Origin: JANMCE01 sp031410595 | GTDB lineage: Bacteria; Actinomycetota; Acidimicrobiia; Acidimicrobiales; Ilumatobacteraceae | Assembly (NCBI GenBank): GCA_031410595.1 | Contig: JANNZM010000050.1 | Span: forward strand, 1 to 64,000 | Reading direction: 5' to 3' | Length of the DNA: 64,000 nucleotides | Shown here: positions 9,046-17,548 of the stretch, one piece after another | How positions within the stretch are numbered: position 1 is the stretch's first letter | Layout of the letters: the number at the start of each line of letters is the position of its first letter | Notes under the pieces: generated by a model | Databases searched by the model: none | What the model saw: only the letters and a program-made list of their open reading frames with translations | Told to the model about the DNA's origin: nothing | Program-made: the position numbers and the translations under genes

Positions 9046-9138
9046 CTATTCCACCCGGAGGATTTTCGCCATGGCCTTGCCCTTCGCCAGTTCGTCGATG
9101 AGTTTGTCGGTGTAGTAGATCCGGTGCTTCTCAGTCAT
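9046..9138 (-). pseudogene. 30-codon remnant resembling the C-terminus of a zinc-type alcohol dehydrogenase
   Basis: From an ATG at 9138 a short frame reads TEKHRIYYTDKLIDELAKGK and then AMAKILRVE before a stop. The ending (…L..GK..AKI.RV) is like the last residues of medium-chain zinc-dependent dehydrogenases, but only this piece is present. No ribosome site is evident. It sits in the 354-base gap between the protease and the YHYH lipoprotein, which otherwise holds nothing I recognise. It may be a gene fragment or chance. Confidence 0.25.
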
Positions 9139-9364
9139 CGCAATGCACCGCTTCGAACCGGCGCTCGTGGTGCACTCTGATGCAGCGATGGGTCCGACGA
9201 GCAAAAACTGTTTCTCTGGCTGCGGCGCACGACGTAGCGGCCCGGCGCGTAAACGGGGCGACGAGGACACTGTGCGATTCCCCACAGCGACCGCACAGCA
9301 AGAATCCCTACTGTCTTCCAGTACGAGGGTCAGCGGCGCTCGACCGCCCGTCAGAGGAGACACT

Positions 9365-10327
9365 ATGGAATTCACCCACTGGAAAACTCCGGCCCGCCGG
9401 ACGGCAGTCGCCGCCACTGTTGCGATTCTTGCCCTGAGTAGTTGCGGATCGTCGACCGCCACCACATCGGCTGCAGCCCCGGCGGTCACGACGGGCTCGA
9501 TTGTGAACACCTGGTCTGGCGCAGTGATCGACCCGACCAAACTGCCGATCGGTGATTCGAGTGTCTCGACCTCTGGTGCGGGTGTCGGCAAGCTGTACGC
9601 GTGCAGCGCCGGCAAGGCCAATGCCGGCGGTGCGCAGGCCCACGGGCCCTGGTTGAACATCGCCGCCGGAACCTGGGACTCCACTACCAAGATCAAGGTG
9701 AACGGTGAGGTGTCGTGGCCGACTGCGAAGTACACCGAGACAGTCGGTGCCGGGAAGCGAATGCTCACCAGCAACAGCCTTCCCGTCCACTACAAAACGG
9801 GCACGTTCCCGATTGGCTCCGATGACCCGTCCTACGCCTACGACCGCAACCCGGGAACGATCAAAGAGAACACGGTCTCACTGACAATTGCTGAGAACGG
9901 TACGGTCGCGTCAGCGCCTACGTGTATGAACGAAGGGCCCGTCGGCATGCTGAAGAACGGGGTGTACATCTTCAACTCGCTTGACGGCCGCGGTGACGAC
10001 GCAGTCGCCCACGAATCGCAAGATCTTTGCGATGGGCACCCAGCGATGACGACGTACCACTACCACGACGTTCCGTCGTGTATCCGTGCGGCGAGCACTG
10101 GCTCGTCAACGGTGGTCGGATGGATCGCCGACGGCTTTCCGTTGGTCGTCGAACGCGATGCGAAGGGCAATCTTCCGACCAACGCAGACCTTGATGAGTG
10201 CCACGGCCGTACGTCGCCTGTACTCATCGATGGCAAGTCTGTGACCACGTACCACTACTCGGCAACGCTTGAGTTTCCGTACACCATCGGATGTTACAAA
10301 GGCACCGCAGCCAAGATCGGCCGATAG
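9365..10327 (+). CDS. YHYH domain lipoprotein
   Basis: 320 aa from ATG 9365, which has GAGGAG 6-11 bases upstream. The N-terminus is a lipoprotein signal (ILALSSCGSS; lipobox LSSC), so the protein should be lipid-anchored outside the membrane. The mature part carries the YHYH family hallmarks: AHGPWLN early, TTYHYHDVPSC in the middle and TTYHYSATLEFPY near the end, with several conserved cysteines. The family is found in environmental bacteria and its function is not established. It is flanked by an antisense protease gene and a convergent PEP-mobile-domain gene, so it appears to be monocistronic. Confidence 0.85.
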   Translation: MEFTHWKTPARRTAVAATVAILALSSCGSSTATTSAAAPAVTTGSIVNTWSGAVIDPTKLPIGDSSVSTSGAGVGKLYACSAGKANAGGAQAHGPWLNIAAGTWDSTTKIKVNGEVSWPTAKYTETVGAGKRMLTSNSLPVHYKTGTFPIGSDDPSYAYDRNPGTIKENTVSLTIAENGTVASAPTCMNEGPVGMLKNGVYIFNSLDGRGDDAVAHESQDLCDGHPAMTTYHYHDVPSCIRAASTGSSTVVGWIADGFPLVVERDAKGNLPTNADLDECHGRTSPVLIDGKSVTTYHYSATLEFPYTIGCYKGTAAKIGR

Positions 10328-10368
10328 GAGATGTCTCGTCGCCACTCAGCCGACCGTCGTGGCCACGG

Positions 10369-12120
10369 CTAACTCGTTGATGGGACGCTGTTGATCGTTA
10401 CGGTGCCTGCGTTGCCGTCAACGGTGACGGTCGCCCCTTCCGGGATGAGGTCGGTGGCGGTAGCGACCGAAACGACGCACGGTATGCCGAGTTCGCGCGA
10501 CACGATCATGGCGTGGCTGCCTTGGGCGCCGACGTTCACGACGACTGCGGATGCGGCGACCATGAGCGGAACCCAAGACGGGTCCGTCTGCGGGGCGACC
10601 AAGACATCGCCTGGCTCGAAGCCAGCAGGATGAGCGGCGTCGAGCACGACATGCGCACGGCCACTGGCGATGCCACCCGAGCCGGCGGTCCCGGTGAGGA
10701 CGGTGCCGACGACTGCCTTGGTGACGTCGCTGCCGCCACGGCGGGTCATCTCGCTCAGCAAGGGCACACGCCCGTTGACGACGAACACGGGCTCGTAGTC
10801 GAACAGCGACCGGTATTGCTCCCAGCGTTCGTGAATGACGCCAGAGAATGAGTCGGGCTCGGCACGAAGCTGGTCGAGTTCGGCGCTGGTGACCATGAAC
10901 ACCTGCTCAGTCTCTCGAATGACGCCGCGCTCGACGAGGCGGCGGCCGTACTCGTGCAGGGCCACCCGCACTTCGTTGATGATTCGCACGACGTTCGTCT
11001 TGGCTCGCTCCCGTCCGGCCAGGAACAGCCGGGCGGATTGGAGCGCGGCTTCAAACAGGCCGACCGTCTCGGCTGTGTTGGCGACCCTCTGGCGGACCTC
11101 GGCGGCGACGCGGTCGCGTTCGGTGATCGCTGTTGCGTTGCGTGCGGTGGGGGAGAAGGAATCATCGGACCGCCGCATGAGGTCGATTGCGGTCAGCGCA
11201 ATGATCGGGTTGACCTCCCACGACGGTGAACGCGGGTCGTACTCGTTTTGGGCTCGTGAGCCGTGGTCAAACAGGAACCGGTCGAAGTCTGCCAGGAAGG
11301 CGGCCGCGTCGGGCTCGTCGGATGCTCGAAGGTGGTCCAGTACCCGATCCGCTCCCGCCTCGAATGCAGAGGTGAGAACGCTCGACTGCCGAGCGAGACG
11401 GCCGAGCTCCCACATAGCGTGCGACGGCGCAGCCGAATCGACTTCGATCCCGGCCAGGAGCCGGATCGCCATGGTCGTGTCACCCAAGTCCGCGCAGATG
11501 GCGCCGAGCGCGCCCGTACCGAGCGCCGACAATGACGAAACGATCATGGCGTTCTCGAAGGTCTGCTGGATGTACGGCACCATGGCCCGGGCGCGGGCAT
11601 GCAGCGCAGAATCAGTGAGCTGTGTCAGATCTGGCCGGTCGTCGCGCAGTCGGCGGGCGAGTGCCTTGTCGGCATCGAGGTTCGGTAGCGCGTCGGCCGA
11701 CATCGCCCACGTCATGGACGCGCCGAGCCTGGCCTCGTGCTTGGGTGAATCGTGCCAGTCCTGATGCTCGTATGGCGGCACTTCGTCGCGTTCGTCGAAG
11801 AACGCTCGGTCGATCATCTCGGGCGTCGCACCCGGCATACGCGCTCCGAGGATCCGAGTCATGGTCAACGGGTTGTAGGGATAGCCCCCGAACAACTTGA
11901 ACAGGTCGGGGTTCTCGGGGTTCTCGAACTCGTCGTAGTCGAGCGCTCCGATCGCAATGTAGCCGTCTCGTAAACCGGCACACATGCCTCCGCGCAGCAC
12001 CAGGCTGTGACCCAGCGGGCTGAACGGTTCGGGGAACACATCGGCTGCGTTACCGCGCGTCCAGGCCGGGAAACGCTCGCCGAGCGTCGAATCATCGAAC
12101 CAACCAACGTCGGAAGTCAT
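10369..12120 (-). CDS. PEP-utilising mobile-domain protein without ATP-grasp partner
   Basis: 583 aa from ATG 12120 (a GTG at 12132 is an alternative). The last 90 residues are the swivelling phosphohistidine domain of PEP synthase and PPDK-type enzymes: GIASGRAHVV, GDVLVAPQTDPSW and the His loop VGAQGSHAMIVSRELGIPCV. The 490 residues before it are mostly helical and resemble no ATP-grasp domain; no nucleotide-binding glycine loop is visible. In dikinases such as phenylphosphate synthase, the His domain and ATP-grasp domain can be on separate chains, but no partner is seen here. The gene is downstream of, and probably co-transcribed with, the P450 and TetR genes, so a role in the same xenobiotic route is inferred. 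Confidence 0.75.
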   Translation of the reverse strand: MTSDVGWFDDSTLGERFPAWTRGNAADVFPEPFSPLGHSLVLRGGMCAGLRDGYIAIGALDYDEFENPENPDLFKLFGGYPYNPLTMTRILGARMPGATPEMIDRAFFDERDEVPPYEHQDWHDSPKHEARLGASMTWAMSADALPNLDADKALARRLRDDRPDLTQLTDSALHARARAMVPYIQQTFENAMIVSSLSALGTGALGAICADLGDTTMAIRLLAGIEVDSAAPSHAMWELGRLARQSSVLTSAFEAGADRVLDHLRASDEPDAAAFLADFDRFLFDHGSRAQNEYDPRSPSWEVNPIIALTAIDLMRRSDDSFSPTARNATAITERDRVAAEVRQRVANTAETVGLFEAALQSARLFLAGRERAKTNVVRIINEVRVALHEYGRRLVERGVIRETEQVFMVTSAELDQLRAEPDSFSGVIHERWEQYRSLFDYEPVFVVNGRVPLLSEMTRRGGSDVTKAVVGTVLTGTAGSGGIASGRAHVVLDAAHPAGFEPGDVLVAPQTDPSWVPLMVAASAVVVNVGAQGSHAMIVSRELGIPCVVSVATATDLIPEGATVTVDGNAGTVTINSVPSTS

Positions 12121-12184
12121 TGCTCGCACCACTGGACGAAACCAGCGGCCCGTCCGGCGGTCGACATCATCGTTGTTGTTCGTG

Positions 12185-12832
12185 TCAAGAGGTCCTCCCG
12201 TTGCTTCGTTTTGTGCGAACCAGGCTGCGGATCGCCGACTTGATCGCCGTGATGGCGGCGAGTTGTCGCTTCACGCTGTCCATTGCCCCGTCGTTCAACC
12301 CGAGGATCAACGTATCAACGACGACTGCAACTTCTGCCGCGCGTTCTGCTGCGATCTCGCCGGTCGACACACCCCTGTCGACCAACCGGCCGAAGAACGC
12401 CGATCGTCGAGCCCGGTCGTCCGGGATCACCGCAGCAAGCTCCTGGTAACGGCGCCGATCTACCCGGGCTGAACCAATGAGGGCCGCCAAACTCGGGTCA
12501 CGGCGATTGACCGTCGCCGCCTCGTCGAGCACTGCGTCGAACATGTCGAGGAACGTGGTCCGCCCGGCGATTGACGCGTCGAATCGGTCGTAAACCTGAT
12601 CGTGGGCATCGGTGTAGACGGCGAGGTAGAGGGCTTCTTTGGAGCCGAAGTGGTGGTACACCGCGCCGGTCGTCACGCCGGATGCCATCGCTATCTCGCG
12701 GTTGGTGGCGGCTGCGAAACCCCCCGCTGCGAACGCTCGCCGAGCTGCATCGATGATGCGCCGACGGGTCTCGGCTGCGTCGGAGTCGGGCGGGCGGCCG
12801 ATGCGTGGCCGCGCGGCGACATGAGCCGTCAC
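12185..12832 (-). CDS. TetR family regulator
   Basis: 215 aa. The N-terminal helix-turn-helix is clear: RRRIIDAARRAFAAGGFAAA followed by REIAMASGVTTGAVYHHFGS. The GTG start overlaps the stop of the P450 gene by 4 bases (GTGA), so the two are translationally coupled. The C-terminal ligand-binding domain is unassigned. The palindrome in the P450/ABM promoter region (14048-14077) is the obvious candidate operator. Confidence 0.9.
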   Translation of the reverse strand: MTAHVAARPRIGRPPDSDAAETRRRIIDAARRAFAAGGFAAATNREIAMASGVTTGAVYHHFGSKEALYLAVYTDAHDQVYDRFDASIAGRTTFLDMFDAVLDEAATVNRRDPSLAALIGSARVDRRRYQELAAVIPDDRARRSAFFGRLVDRGVSTGEIAAERAAEVAVVVDTLILGLNDGAMDSVKRQLAAITAIKSAIRSLVRTKRSNGRTS

Positions 12833-14055
12833 GCCGCGACCTTTGGGTCAAATTCGAGGTGGAGCTCACGGAGCGATCGCATGGTGAACATCGGCACATG
12901 GGCGAAGTCGTTACGACCCTCGGCCAACCTCAGTTTGGGTAGTCGATCAAAGACCGCCTTCAGCGTGAGCGATTGCTCAAGGCGCGTCAGCCCGGCGCCA
13001 GGGCAATGGTGCTCGCCCAGTGAGAATGCCATGTGCCGTCGCGAATTCGGTCGATCGAGATCGATCTCGGCGGGACACGCAAAGACCTGTTCGTCACGGT
13101 TTGCACTGGCGTAGCGCAGGTGCACGGTGGAGCCGGCAGGGATCTGCACACCGGCGAGCACGGTCGCCTCGCTCACCGCTCGCCAAAGCCCCTGCGTAGG
13201 TGACTCGAGACGCAGCACCTCCTCGACGAAATCGGGGATACGGGTCTGGTCGTCGGCGATGCGGTCGAAGAGCCCGGGCTCACGAAGCAGGATCCACAAC
13301 CCGGAGGTCATCGCGAACGTCGTGGTCTCATTGCCACCAATGAACAGGTGATCAACGATGGTGATGATTTCCTGATCCGTCAGGGGACGGGTGCCAGCGA
13401 ATGAGACCTGGGTTAAGTGCGTGATGATGTCATCGCCCGGGTTCCTACGCTTCTGATCGATGGCTGCCTTCAGGTAGCCATAGAAGTCGACCACCTGCTC
13501 GGCGACCCACACGTCTTGATCCGGCTCGAGCTTGCGAACGAAGGGCAGGATCCATGCCGAACTCCAGGTCCGGAGCCGTTGGAGATCGTCGGCTGGAAGC
13601 CCGAGCATGTGGCTGATCACCACACCGGGCAACAGCGACGCGTACTGGGTGATCCACTCGACGCGGCCGTCGCGTTCGAACGTGACGAATAACGCGTCGA
13701 TAGCGTGCTCGATGAACGGCCTCAGCTGGTCGAGACTCGGTCCGTTGAGATACTGATCGACGAGTGCTCGGTAATGGCGATGGATCGGCGGGTTCGTGCC
13801 AAGCGGGGTCATCCGCTCCCAACCGCCGCGTTCGTATACCTGTTGAGCTGCGGGGGACCGGCGCTTGCTCGCGCCGGTTGGGAAGATCGATTGATGGCGC
13901 AGCACGTGCATGATGTCGTGGTACCGGCTTACGACGAACTCGTCGGTGCCCGGGATGCGGTAGACCGGCTGCTCGTCACGGAGGTACTGGTAGGTGGGGT
14001 ACCAGTCTTCCTGCGTGTCGGGACTGAACAGGTCGACATCCACGGTCAAGAACAT
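12829..14055 (-). CDS. Cytochrome P450
   Basis: 408 aa, soluble bacterial P450. The I-helix oxygen-activation motif reads GGNET, the ExxR of the K helix is EEVLR, and the heme-thiolate loop is FSLGEHHCPGAG. Length and N-terminus (VDVDLFSPDTQEDWYPTYQY) are typical of actinobacterial CYPs. ATG 14055 lies inside the left arm of a palindrome; an in-frame GTG at 14043 would begin MDVDLFSP and leave the palindrome intergenic, so the start is uncertain by four codons. The divergent ABM gene starts only about 15 bases away. The substrate is unknown; neighbours (MaoC hydratases, PEP-mobile protein) suggest breakdown of a lipid-like or terpenoid compound. No ferredoxin gene is adjacent. Confidence 0.92.
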   Translation of the reverse strand: MFLTVDVDLFSPDTQEDWYPTYQYLRDEQPVYRIPGTDEFVVSRYHDIMHVLRHQSIFPTGASKRRSPAAQQVYERGGWERMTPLGTNPPIHRHYRALVDQYLNGPSLDQLRPFIEHAIDALFVTFERDGRVEWITQYASLLPGVVISHMLGLPADDLQRLRTWSSAWILPFVRKLEPDQDVWVAEQVVDFYGYLKAAIDQKRRNPGDDIITHLTQVSFAGTRPLTDQEIITIVDHLFIGGNETTTFAMTSGLWILLREPGLFDRIADDQTRIPDFVEEVLRLESPTQGLWRAVSEATVLAGVQIPAGSTVHLRYASANRDEQVFACPAEIDLDRPNSRRHMAFSLGEHHCPGAGLTRLEQSLTLKAVFDRLPKLRLAEGRNDFAHVPMFTMRSLRELHLEFDPKVAA

Positions 14056-14077
14056 ACCAGATGGCTAGTATGTTCTT
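14048..14077. promoter_or_regulatory. 30-bp palindromic operator between P450 and ABM genes
   Basis: Perfect 10-base arms (aagaacatac at 14048-14057 and gtatgttctt at 14068-14077) surround a 10-base centre that is itself partly symmetric. The arms include both candidate ATG starts. TAGTAT (14066-14071, + strand) and TGGTAT (14058-14053, - strand) are placed as -10 boxes for leaderless starts at GTG 14079 and GTG 14043. A TetR-type dimer bound here would block both directions. Confidence 0.6.
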
Positions 14078-14534
14078 TGTGTTCGCTCTGTTGGCTCACA
14101 TCGTGCTTCGCTCCGGGAGCACCCCAGAATTCGAAGAGTTGGCACGCCAGCTCGCGCACGAGAGCGTCACCCGAGAGGTCGGCCTGTGCCGGTACGAGTA
14201 CTTCCGCCGAGAGGAGCCCGACCACTTTGTGGCGATGATGGCATTCGATGACTACCGGGACTTCATTGCGCACCAGGCGAGCGAGCATCACTTTGTCCTG
14301 GCTGGTGCCATGCGCGACATGATCGTTGAGATCCGCCTTGAGCGGATCGACCCGATTCCGGGTTGCTCGACTTTCGCTCCCGTTGGTGATGCTACAGATC
14401 TCTCCGTTAGATCAGACCTGTCGCCGCCGACCGACGCCGAACTCGCAGCACGCAGCGAGCACTATCAACGGCGCTACCCGTCGTCACTGGTGTCATGGTG
14501 GCACGACCGTGGCGAAGGCTCACATGTTGACTGA
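14070..14534 (+). CDS. Antibiotic biosynthesis monooxygenase (ABM) domain protein
   Basis: About 154 aa. The first 100 residues look like a ferredoxin-like ABM/quinol-monooxygenase domain: FALLAHIVLRSGSTPEFEEL, then CRYEYFRREEPDHFVAMMAF and DFIAHQASEHH. A polar tail of about 50 residues follows. Possible starts are ATG 14061, ATG 14070 and GTG 14079; the last would be leaderless behind TAGTAT and leaves the palindrome untouched. The gene overlaps the next (hydratase) gene, so it heads a three-gene operon. Function is inferred from the fold only. Confidence 0.6.
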   Translation: MFFVFALLAHIVLRSGSTPEFEELARQLAHESVTREVGLCRYEYFRREEPDHFVAMMAFDDYRDFIAHQASEHHFVLAGAMRDMIVEIRLERIDPIPGCSTFAPVGDATDLSVRSDLSPPTDAELAARSEHYQRRYPSSLVSWWHDRGEGSHVD

Positions 14535-14961
14535 TGCACAAGTCGAAGGTCTCGTTGGGCACCGGTTTCCCGGTAGCGACTACACCATTGCGCACTGGGA
14601 GAACTTCCTCCTCACCGACTGCACCGCCCGGCAGCCAATGACGTCCGACCTGGTCCACCCCATCGCCCTGTTCCACGTACCGATCCAGGGGGCAGGCACA
14701 TCGATCGCTGAACTGTTCCGCCTCGGTGGCGGCGACGGACAGGCCGGATCCGTCAGCCTGCTCGGTTACGACTGGGAGTACATGAGGCCCCTGCGCGAGG
14801 AGCGTCGGTACCGTGTCGAAGGCGGCATCGTGAGCGCCGAACGCGTCGTCGACGCTGCCGGAGCGGTGCTTCACGACGACATCGCCTTCCAGATCGAACT
14901 GTTCGACCCCGACGATGGACTGGCGGCGCGTGTTACGAACCGCTGGCGGTTTCTGCGGTGA
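14524..14961 (+). CDS. Hotdog-fold protein, N-terminal MaoC/hydratase-like subunit
   Basis: 145 aa from ATG 14524, preceded by GAAGG and overlapping the ABM stop. The sequence resembles the non-catalytic N-terminal (FAS1-type) half of two-subunit enoyl hydratases: VGHRFPGSDYTIAHWENFLL near the start and YDWEYMRPLREERRYRVEG in the middle. Its stop overlaps the GTG start of the next gene, which carries the MaoC domain proper. Such pairs form heteromeric (R)-specific hydratases in steroid or fatty acid breakdown; the substrate here is unknown. Confidence 0.6.
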   Translation: MLTDAQVEGLVGHRFPGSDYTIAHWENFLLTDCTARQPMTSDLVHPIALFHVPIQGAGTSIAELFRLGGGDGQAGSVSLLGYDWEYMRPLREERRYRVEGGIVSAERVVDAAGAVLHDDIAFQIELFDPDDGLAARVTNRWRFLR

Positions 14962-15383
14962 TCGTTGTTCCCGCAGTTGGTGACGCCATTCCGCCGTTCG
15001 TCGTCGAGTCGGTCGACCCGCAGCGCATGAAGACCATGGCGGCGATTCTGCGAGACCCCTACCCCATCCACTGGGACCGCACCGCCGTGGCTTCAATGGG
15101 ACTTGGCGAGCGAACGGTCAATCAAGGCCCGCTGAACCTCGGCTACATCGCCAACATGTTGATGGCATGGGGTGGCGACAACTCGATTCGCCGACTGACC
15201 GTGCAATTCCATGCCCGCGTGTTCGACGGCGACCGCGTGGTGGCTGGCGGCGTCGTTGATGCTGTGGCGGCCACCGATGAAGGTTGGGACGCCACCTGCT
15301 CCGTGTGGCTGAAACGCGCCAGCCAAACCATGGTGAGTGGCACTGCTCACGTCTGGCATCGTCGGATGGGTGACGTGCGGTGA
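14958..15383 (+). CDS. MaoC-type hydratase subunit
   Basis: 141 aa from GTG 14958 (GTGA overlap with the previous stop). The hydratase active-site region is recognisable: DPYPIHWDRTAVASMGLGER, with the His of the D-x(4)-H pattern, followed by VNQGPLNLGYIANML. Partner of the preceding hotdog subunit. Together with the divergent P450 these may form part of a beta-oxidation-like pathway for an oxidised side chain. The end abuts the convergent TetR gene at 15384. Confidence 0.75.
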   Translation: MIVVPAVGDAIPPFVVESVDPQRMKTMAAILRDPYPIHWDRTAVASMGLGERTVNQGPLNLGYIANMLMAWGGDNSIRRLTVQFHARVFDGDRVVAGGVVDAVAATDEGWDATCSVWLKRASQTMVSGTAHVWHRRMGDVR

Positions 15384-16076
15384 CTAGGGGCGGACGCGAC
15401 CCGCACCACCGACGCCGAACCAAAGTAACTCGGTGATGTGCTCGACAAGTTGGTTGGCGCTGATCTGGCCGTCACGGAGCCACCAGAGTGTGGAGAACTG
15501 GAGCGTTCCGATGACACCGAAGGCCCAGGTCAGCGCAACGTCTGGATCGGCTCCGCCAGCGGCTCGCTGAGCAGCGATGCGGTGCGCAAGCGGTATCGCC
15601 GAACGATCGGCCAGACGCAGTAGTTGGCTGACCCGATCAACGCTGGCGCCACCGGCAATCACAAAGAGGTAGAGGTTGCGGTTGTTGTCGACCACCTCGG
15701 TATAGGCGGCGATCAAAGCGCGTAGACGCGTGCGTGGCGAGCGTGCCTTGGCGATAGCCGCGGCCGCCGCGTCATTAATGCGATCGATGACGATTTCGGC
15801 CAGGGCGGCAACCAGAGCATCCCGGTCGCCAACGGTGCGATAGAGGATTGGTTTGGTGACGGTGGCAGCCGCAGCAATAACCTCCATCGAGACGTCGGGT
15901 CCGTCAGAACGAATGACTCGTTCGGCGGCCGCGAGGAGTTGTTGTCGGTCGGCGAGCAGCTGTCGCCCCGCTGGTCGGCCGGGACGTCGACTGATGGGTT
16001 TTGCGGGCGCAGCCGTGGTCGACTTCGGCGGGCGAGCGCTCGATCGAGCGGCGTGCGGTGGTGAGGCCTTTGGCAT
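15384..16076 (-). CDS. TetR family regulator
   Basis: 230 aa. A long polar, Pro/Ser/Ala-rich N-terminal tail of about 40 residues precedes a normal TetR helix-turn-helix (QQLLAAAERVIRSDGPDVSM then AAATVTKPILYRTVGDRDAL). It diverges from the carotenoid-oxygenase gene with about 95 bases between, so it likely controls the oxygenase/ABC importer operon. The C-terminal domain is unassigned. Confidence 0.88.
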   Translation of the reverse strand: MPKASPPHAARSSARPPKSTTAAPAKPISRRPGRPAGRQLLADRQQLLAAAERVIRSDGPDVSMEVIAAAATVTKPILYRTVGDRDALVAALAEIVIDRINDAAAAAIAKARSPRTRLRALIAAYTEVVDNNRNLYLFVIAGGASVDRVSQLLRLADRSAIPLAHRIAAQRAAGGADPDVALTWAFGVIGTLQFSTLWWLRDGQISANQLVEHITELLWFGVGGAGRVRP

Positions 16077-16127
16077 GAGGCTCGTAACTTACCAATGGTC
16101 GTGTTCGGGCCCTCGTGATTTCAATTT

Positions 16128-16139
16128 ACTAACGGTAGT
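16128..16139. promoter_or_regulatory. Candidate operator between TetR and carotenoid oxygenase genes
   Basis: ACTAACGGTAGT has 5 of 6 base pairs symmetric and lies 32 bases before the oxygenase start, in the divergent promoter region. It resembles TetR half-site spacing but is short; treat as tentative. Confidence 0.3.
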
Positions 16140-16170
16140 TTCCTGTTGTTGATTGTGTTATCGTCCCGAT

Positions 16171-17520
16171 ATGACGACGGTGGACACTCCTGTGAAGTGG
16201 CATCTGCGCAACAACTGGGCACCGGTCCTTGACGAACTCACCGAGACGAACCTGCGGGTTGAGGGGGTGATTCCCCCTGAGCTTGCCGGCATGTACGTCC
16301 GTACCGGACCCAACCCCTCTACTGGTACCTCTAAGCACTGGTTCTTTGGCGACGGCATGGTCCATGGCGTTCGTCTCGCCAACGGCAAAGCCGAGTGGTA
16401 CCGCAACCGATTCATCCAGACGCCGAACATCTCCGACCCGCTCGAGGACCCGATGAAGGCAGTGGGCGACCTCACCCGAGGCACGGGGAACACCAGCGTG
16501 CACGCCCACAACGGCGACATTCTGTGCCTAGAGGAAGGCCATTGGCCCTGGCGAATCGACAACGAACTCAACACGGTCGGCGTGCAGAACTATGACGGTG
16601 CGCTCACCTGTGCAATGACCGCACACCCCAAGATCTGCCCGATCACCGGCGAGCTTCTGGCCTTCAGTTACCTCAATTTCGGCCCTCCGTATCTGAAGTA
16701 CATTCGAGTCGGCGCCGATGGTGTCCTCAAGCAAATCGAGGGTATAGACCTCCCCAACATGGTGATGATGCACGACTTCAGCATCACCCGGAACTACGCC
16801 ATCTTTATGGATCTACCTCTTTGTTTCGACCTTGACGCGCTGCCCACCGGGCTCCCGTTTCGCTTCAATCGGTCGGCGGGCGCACGGCTTGGGGTGATGC
16901 CCCGCAACGGCACCAACGCAGATGTGCGCTGGTTCGAGATCGAGCCATGCTTTGTTTTCCACGTGGTCAACGCGCATGAGGATGGCGACAAGATCGTCCT
17001 GCACGTGTCGCGTCAGCAGGAAGCATTTGCTGCTAGCAACGATGACTACGCCGAGGTTGGCAGGCTGTGGCGGTGGACGATCGACCTGACGAGCGGATCG
17101 GTTTCCGAACAGCAGATTGATGACCGCCCCGGTGATTTCGGTCGCATCGACGACCGCCTCGTCGGACTCGACGCCCAGTACGGCTATCTCATGGCACTCG
17201 GCGGCGAAGGCAACAGCGAAGAGCCGGTCTATGGGTCGGCGCTCTGGAAATACGACCTGCGCACGGGTACGTGTTGGGAGCATCAACTGGGTGACGGCGT
17301 CCGTGGGGCCGAGCCGGTCTTTGCCCCGGCAACCACCAACGCAGGTGAGGACGAAGGATGGGTCATCACGTTGTCGCACGACACCACATCGGGTTCGTCT
17401 CGGTTGCTCATCATCGATGCCCAGAATTTCTCCGCCTCACCCGTTGCCACCATCCATTTGCCGCGGCGTGTTCCCTACGGCGCGCACGGCACGTGGATAC
17501 CCGACCATCTTTCCGCCTGA
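16171..17520 (+). CDS. Carotenoid/lignostilbene-type oxygenase
   Basis: 449 aa from ATG 16171. A member of the carotenoid cleavage oxygenase family, which uses Fe(II) held by four histidines to cleave a C=C bond, either in carotenoids or in stilbenes derived from lignin. The four His candidates are seen in the expected order: TAHPKICP, MMHDFSIT, VFHVVNAHED and PYGAHGTWIP at the end. WFFGDGMVHG and the N-terminal GMYVRTGPNP are also family-typical. It is followed after 28 bases by an ABC importer and then by a LigM-like O-demethylase, so I favour lignostilbene-like substrates over carotenoids. That preference is inference from context. Confidence 0.88.
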   Translation: MTTVDTPVKWHLRNNWAPVLDELTETNLRVEGVIPPELAGMYVRTGPNPSTGTSKHWFFGDGMVHGVRLANGKAEWYRNRFIQTPNISDPLEDPMKAVGDLTRGTGNTSVHAHNGDILCLEEGHWPWRIDNELNTVGVQNYDGALTCAMTAHPKICPITGELLAFSYLNFGPPYLKYIRVGADGVLKQIEGIDLPNMVMMHDFSITRNYAIFMDLPLCFDLDALPTGLPFRFNRSAGARLGVMPRNGTNADVRWFEIEPCFVFHVVNAHEDGDKIVLHVSRQQEAFAASNDDYAEVGRLWRWTIDLTSGSVSEQQIDDRPGDFGRIDDRLVGLDAQYGYLMALGGEGNSEEPVYGSALWKYDLRTGTCWEHQLGDGVRGAEPVFAPATTNAGEDEGWVITLSHDTTSGSSRLLIIDAQNFSASPVATIHLPRRVPYGAHGTWIPDHLSA

Positions 17521-17548
17521 TCTACGCCGCATCCACCGGGGGGTCACC

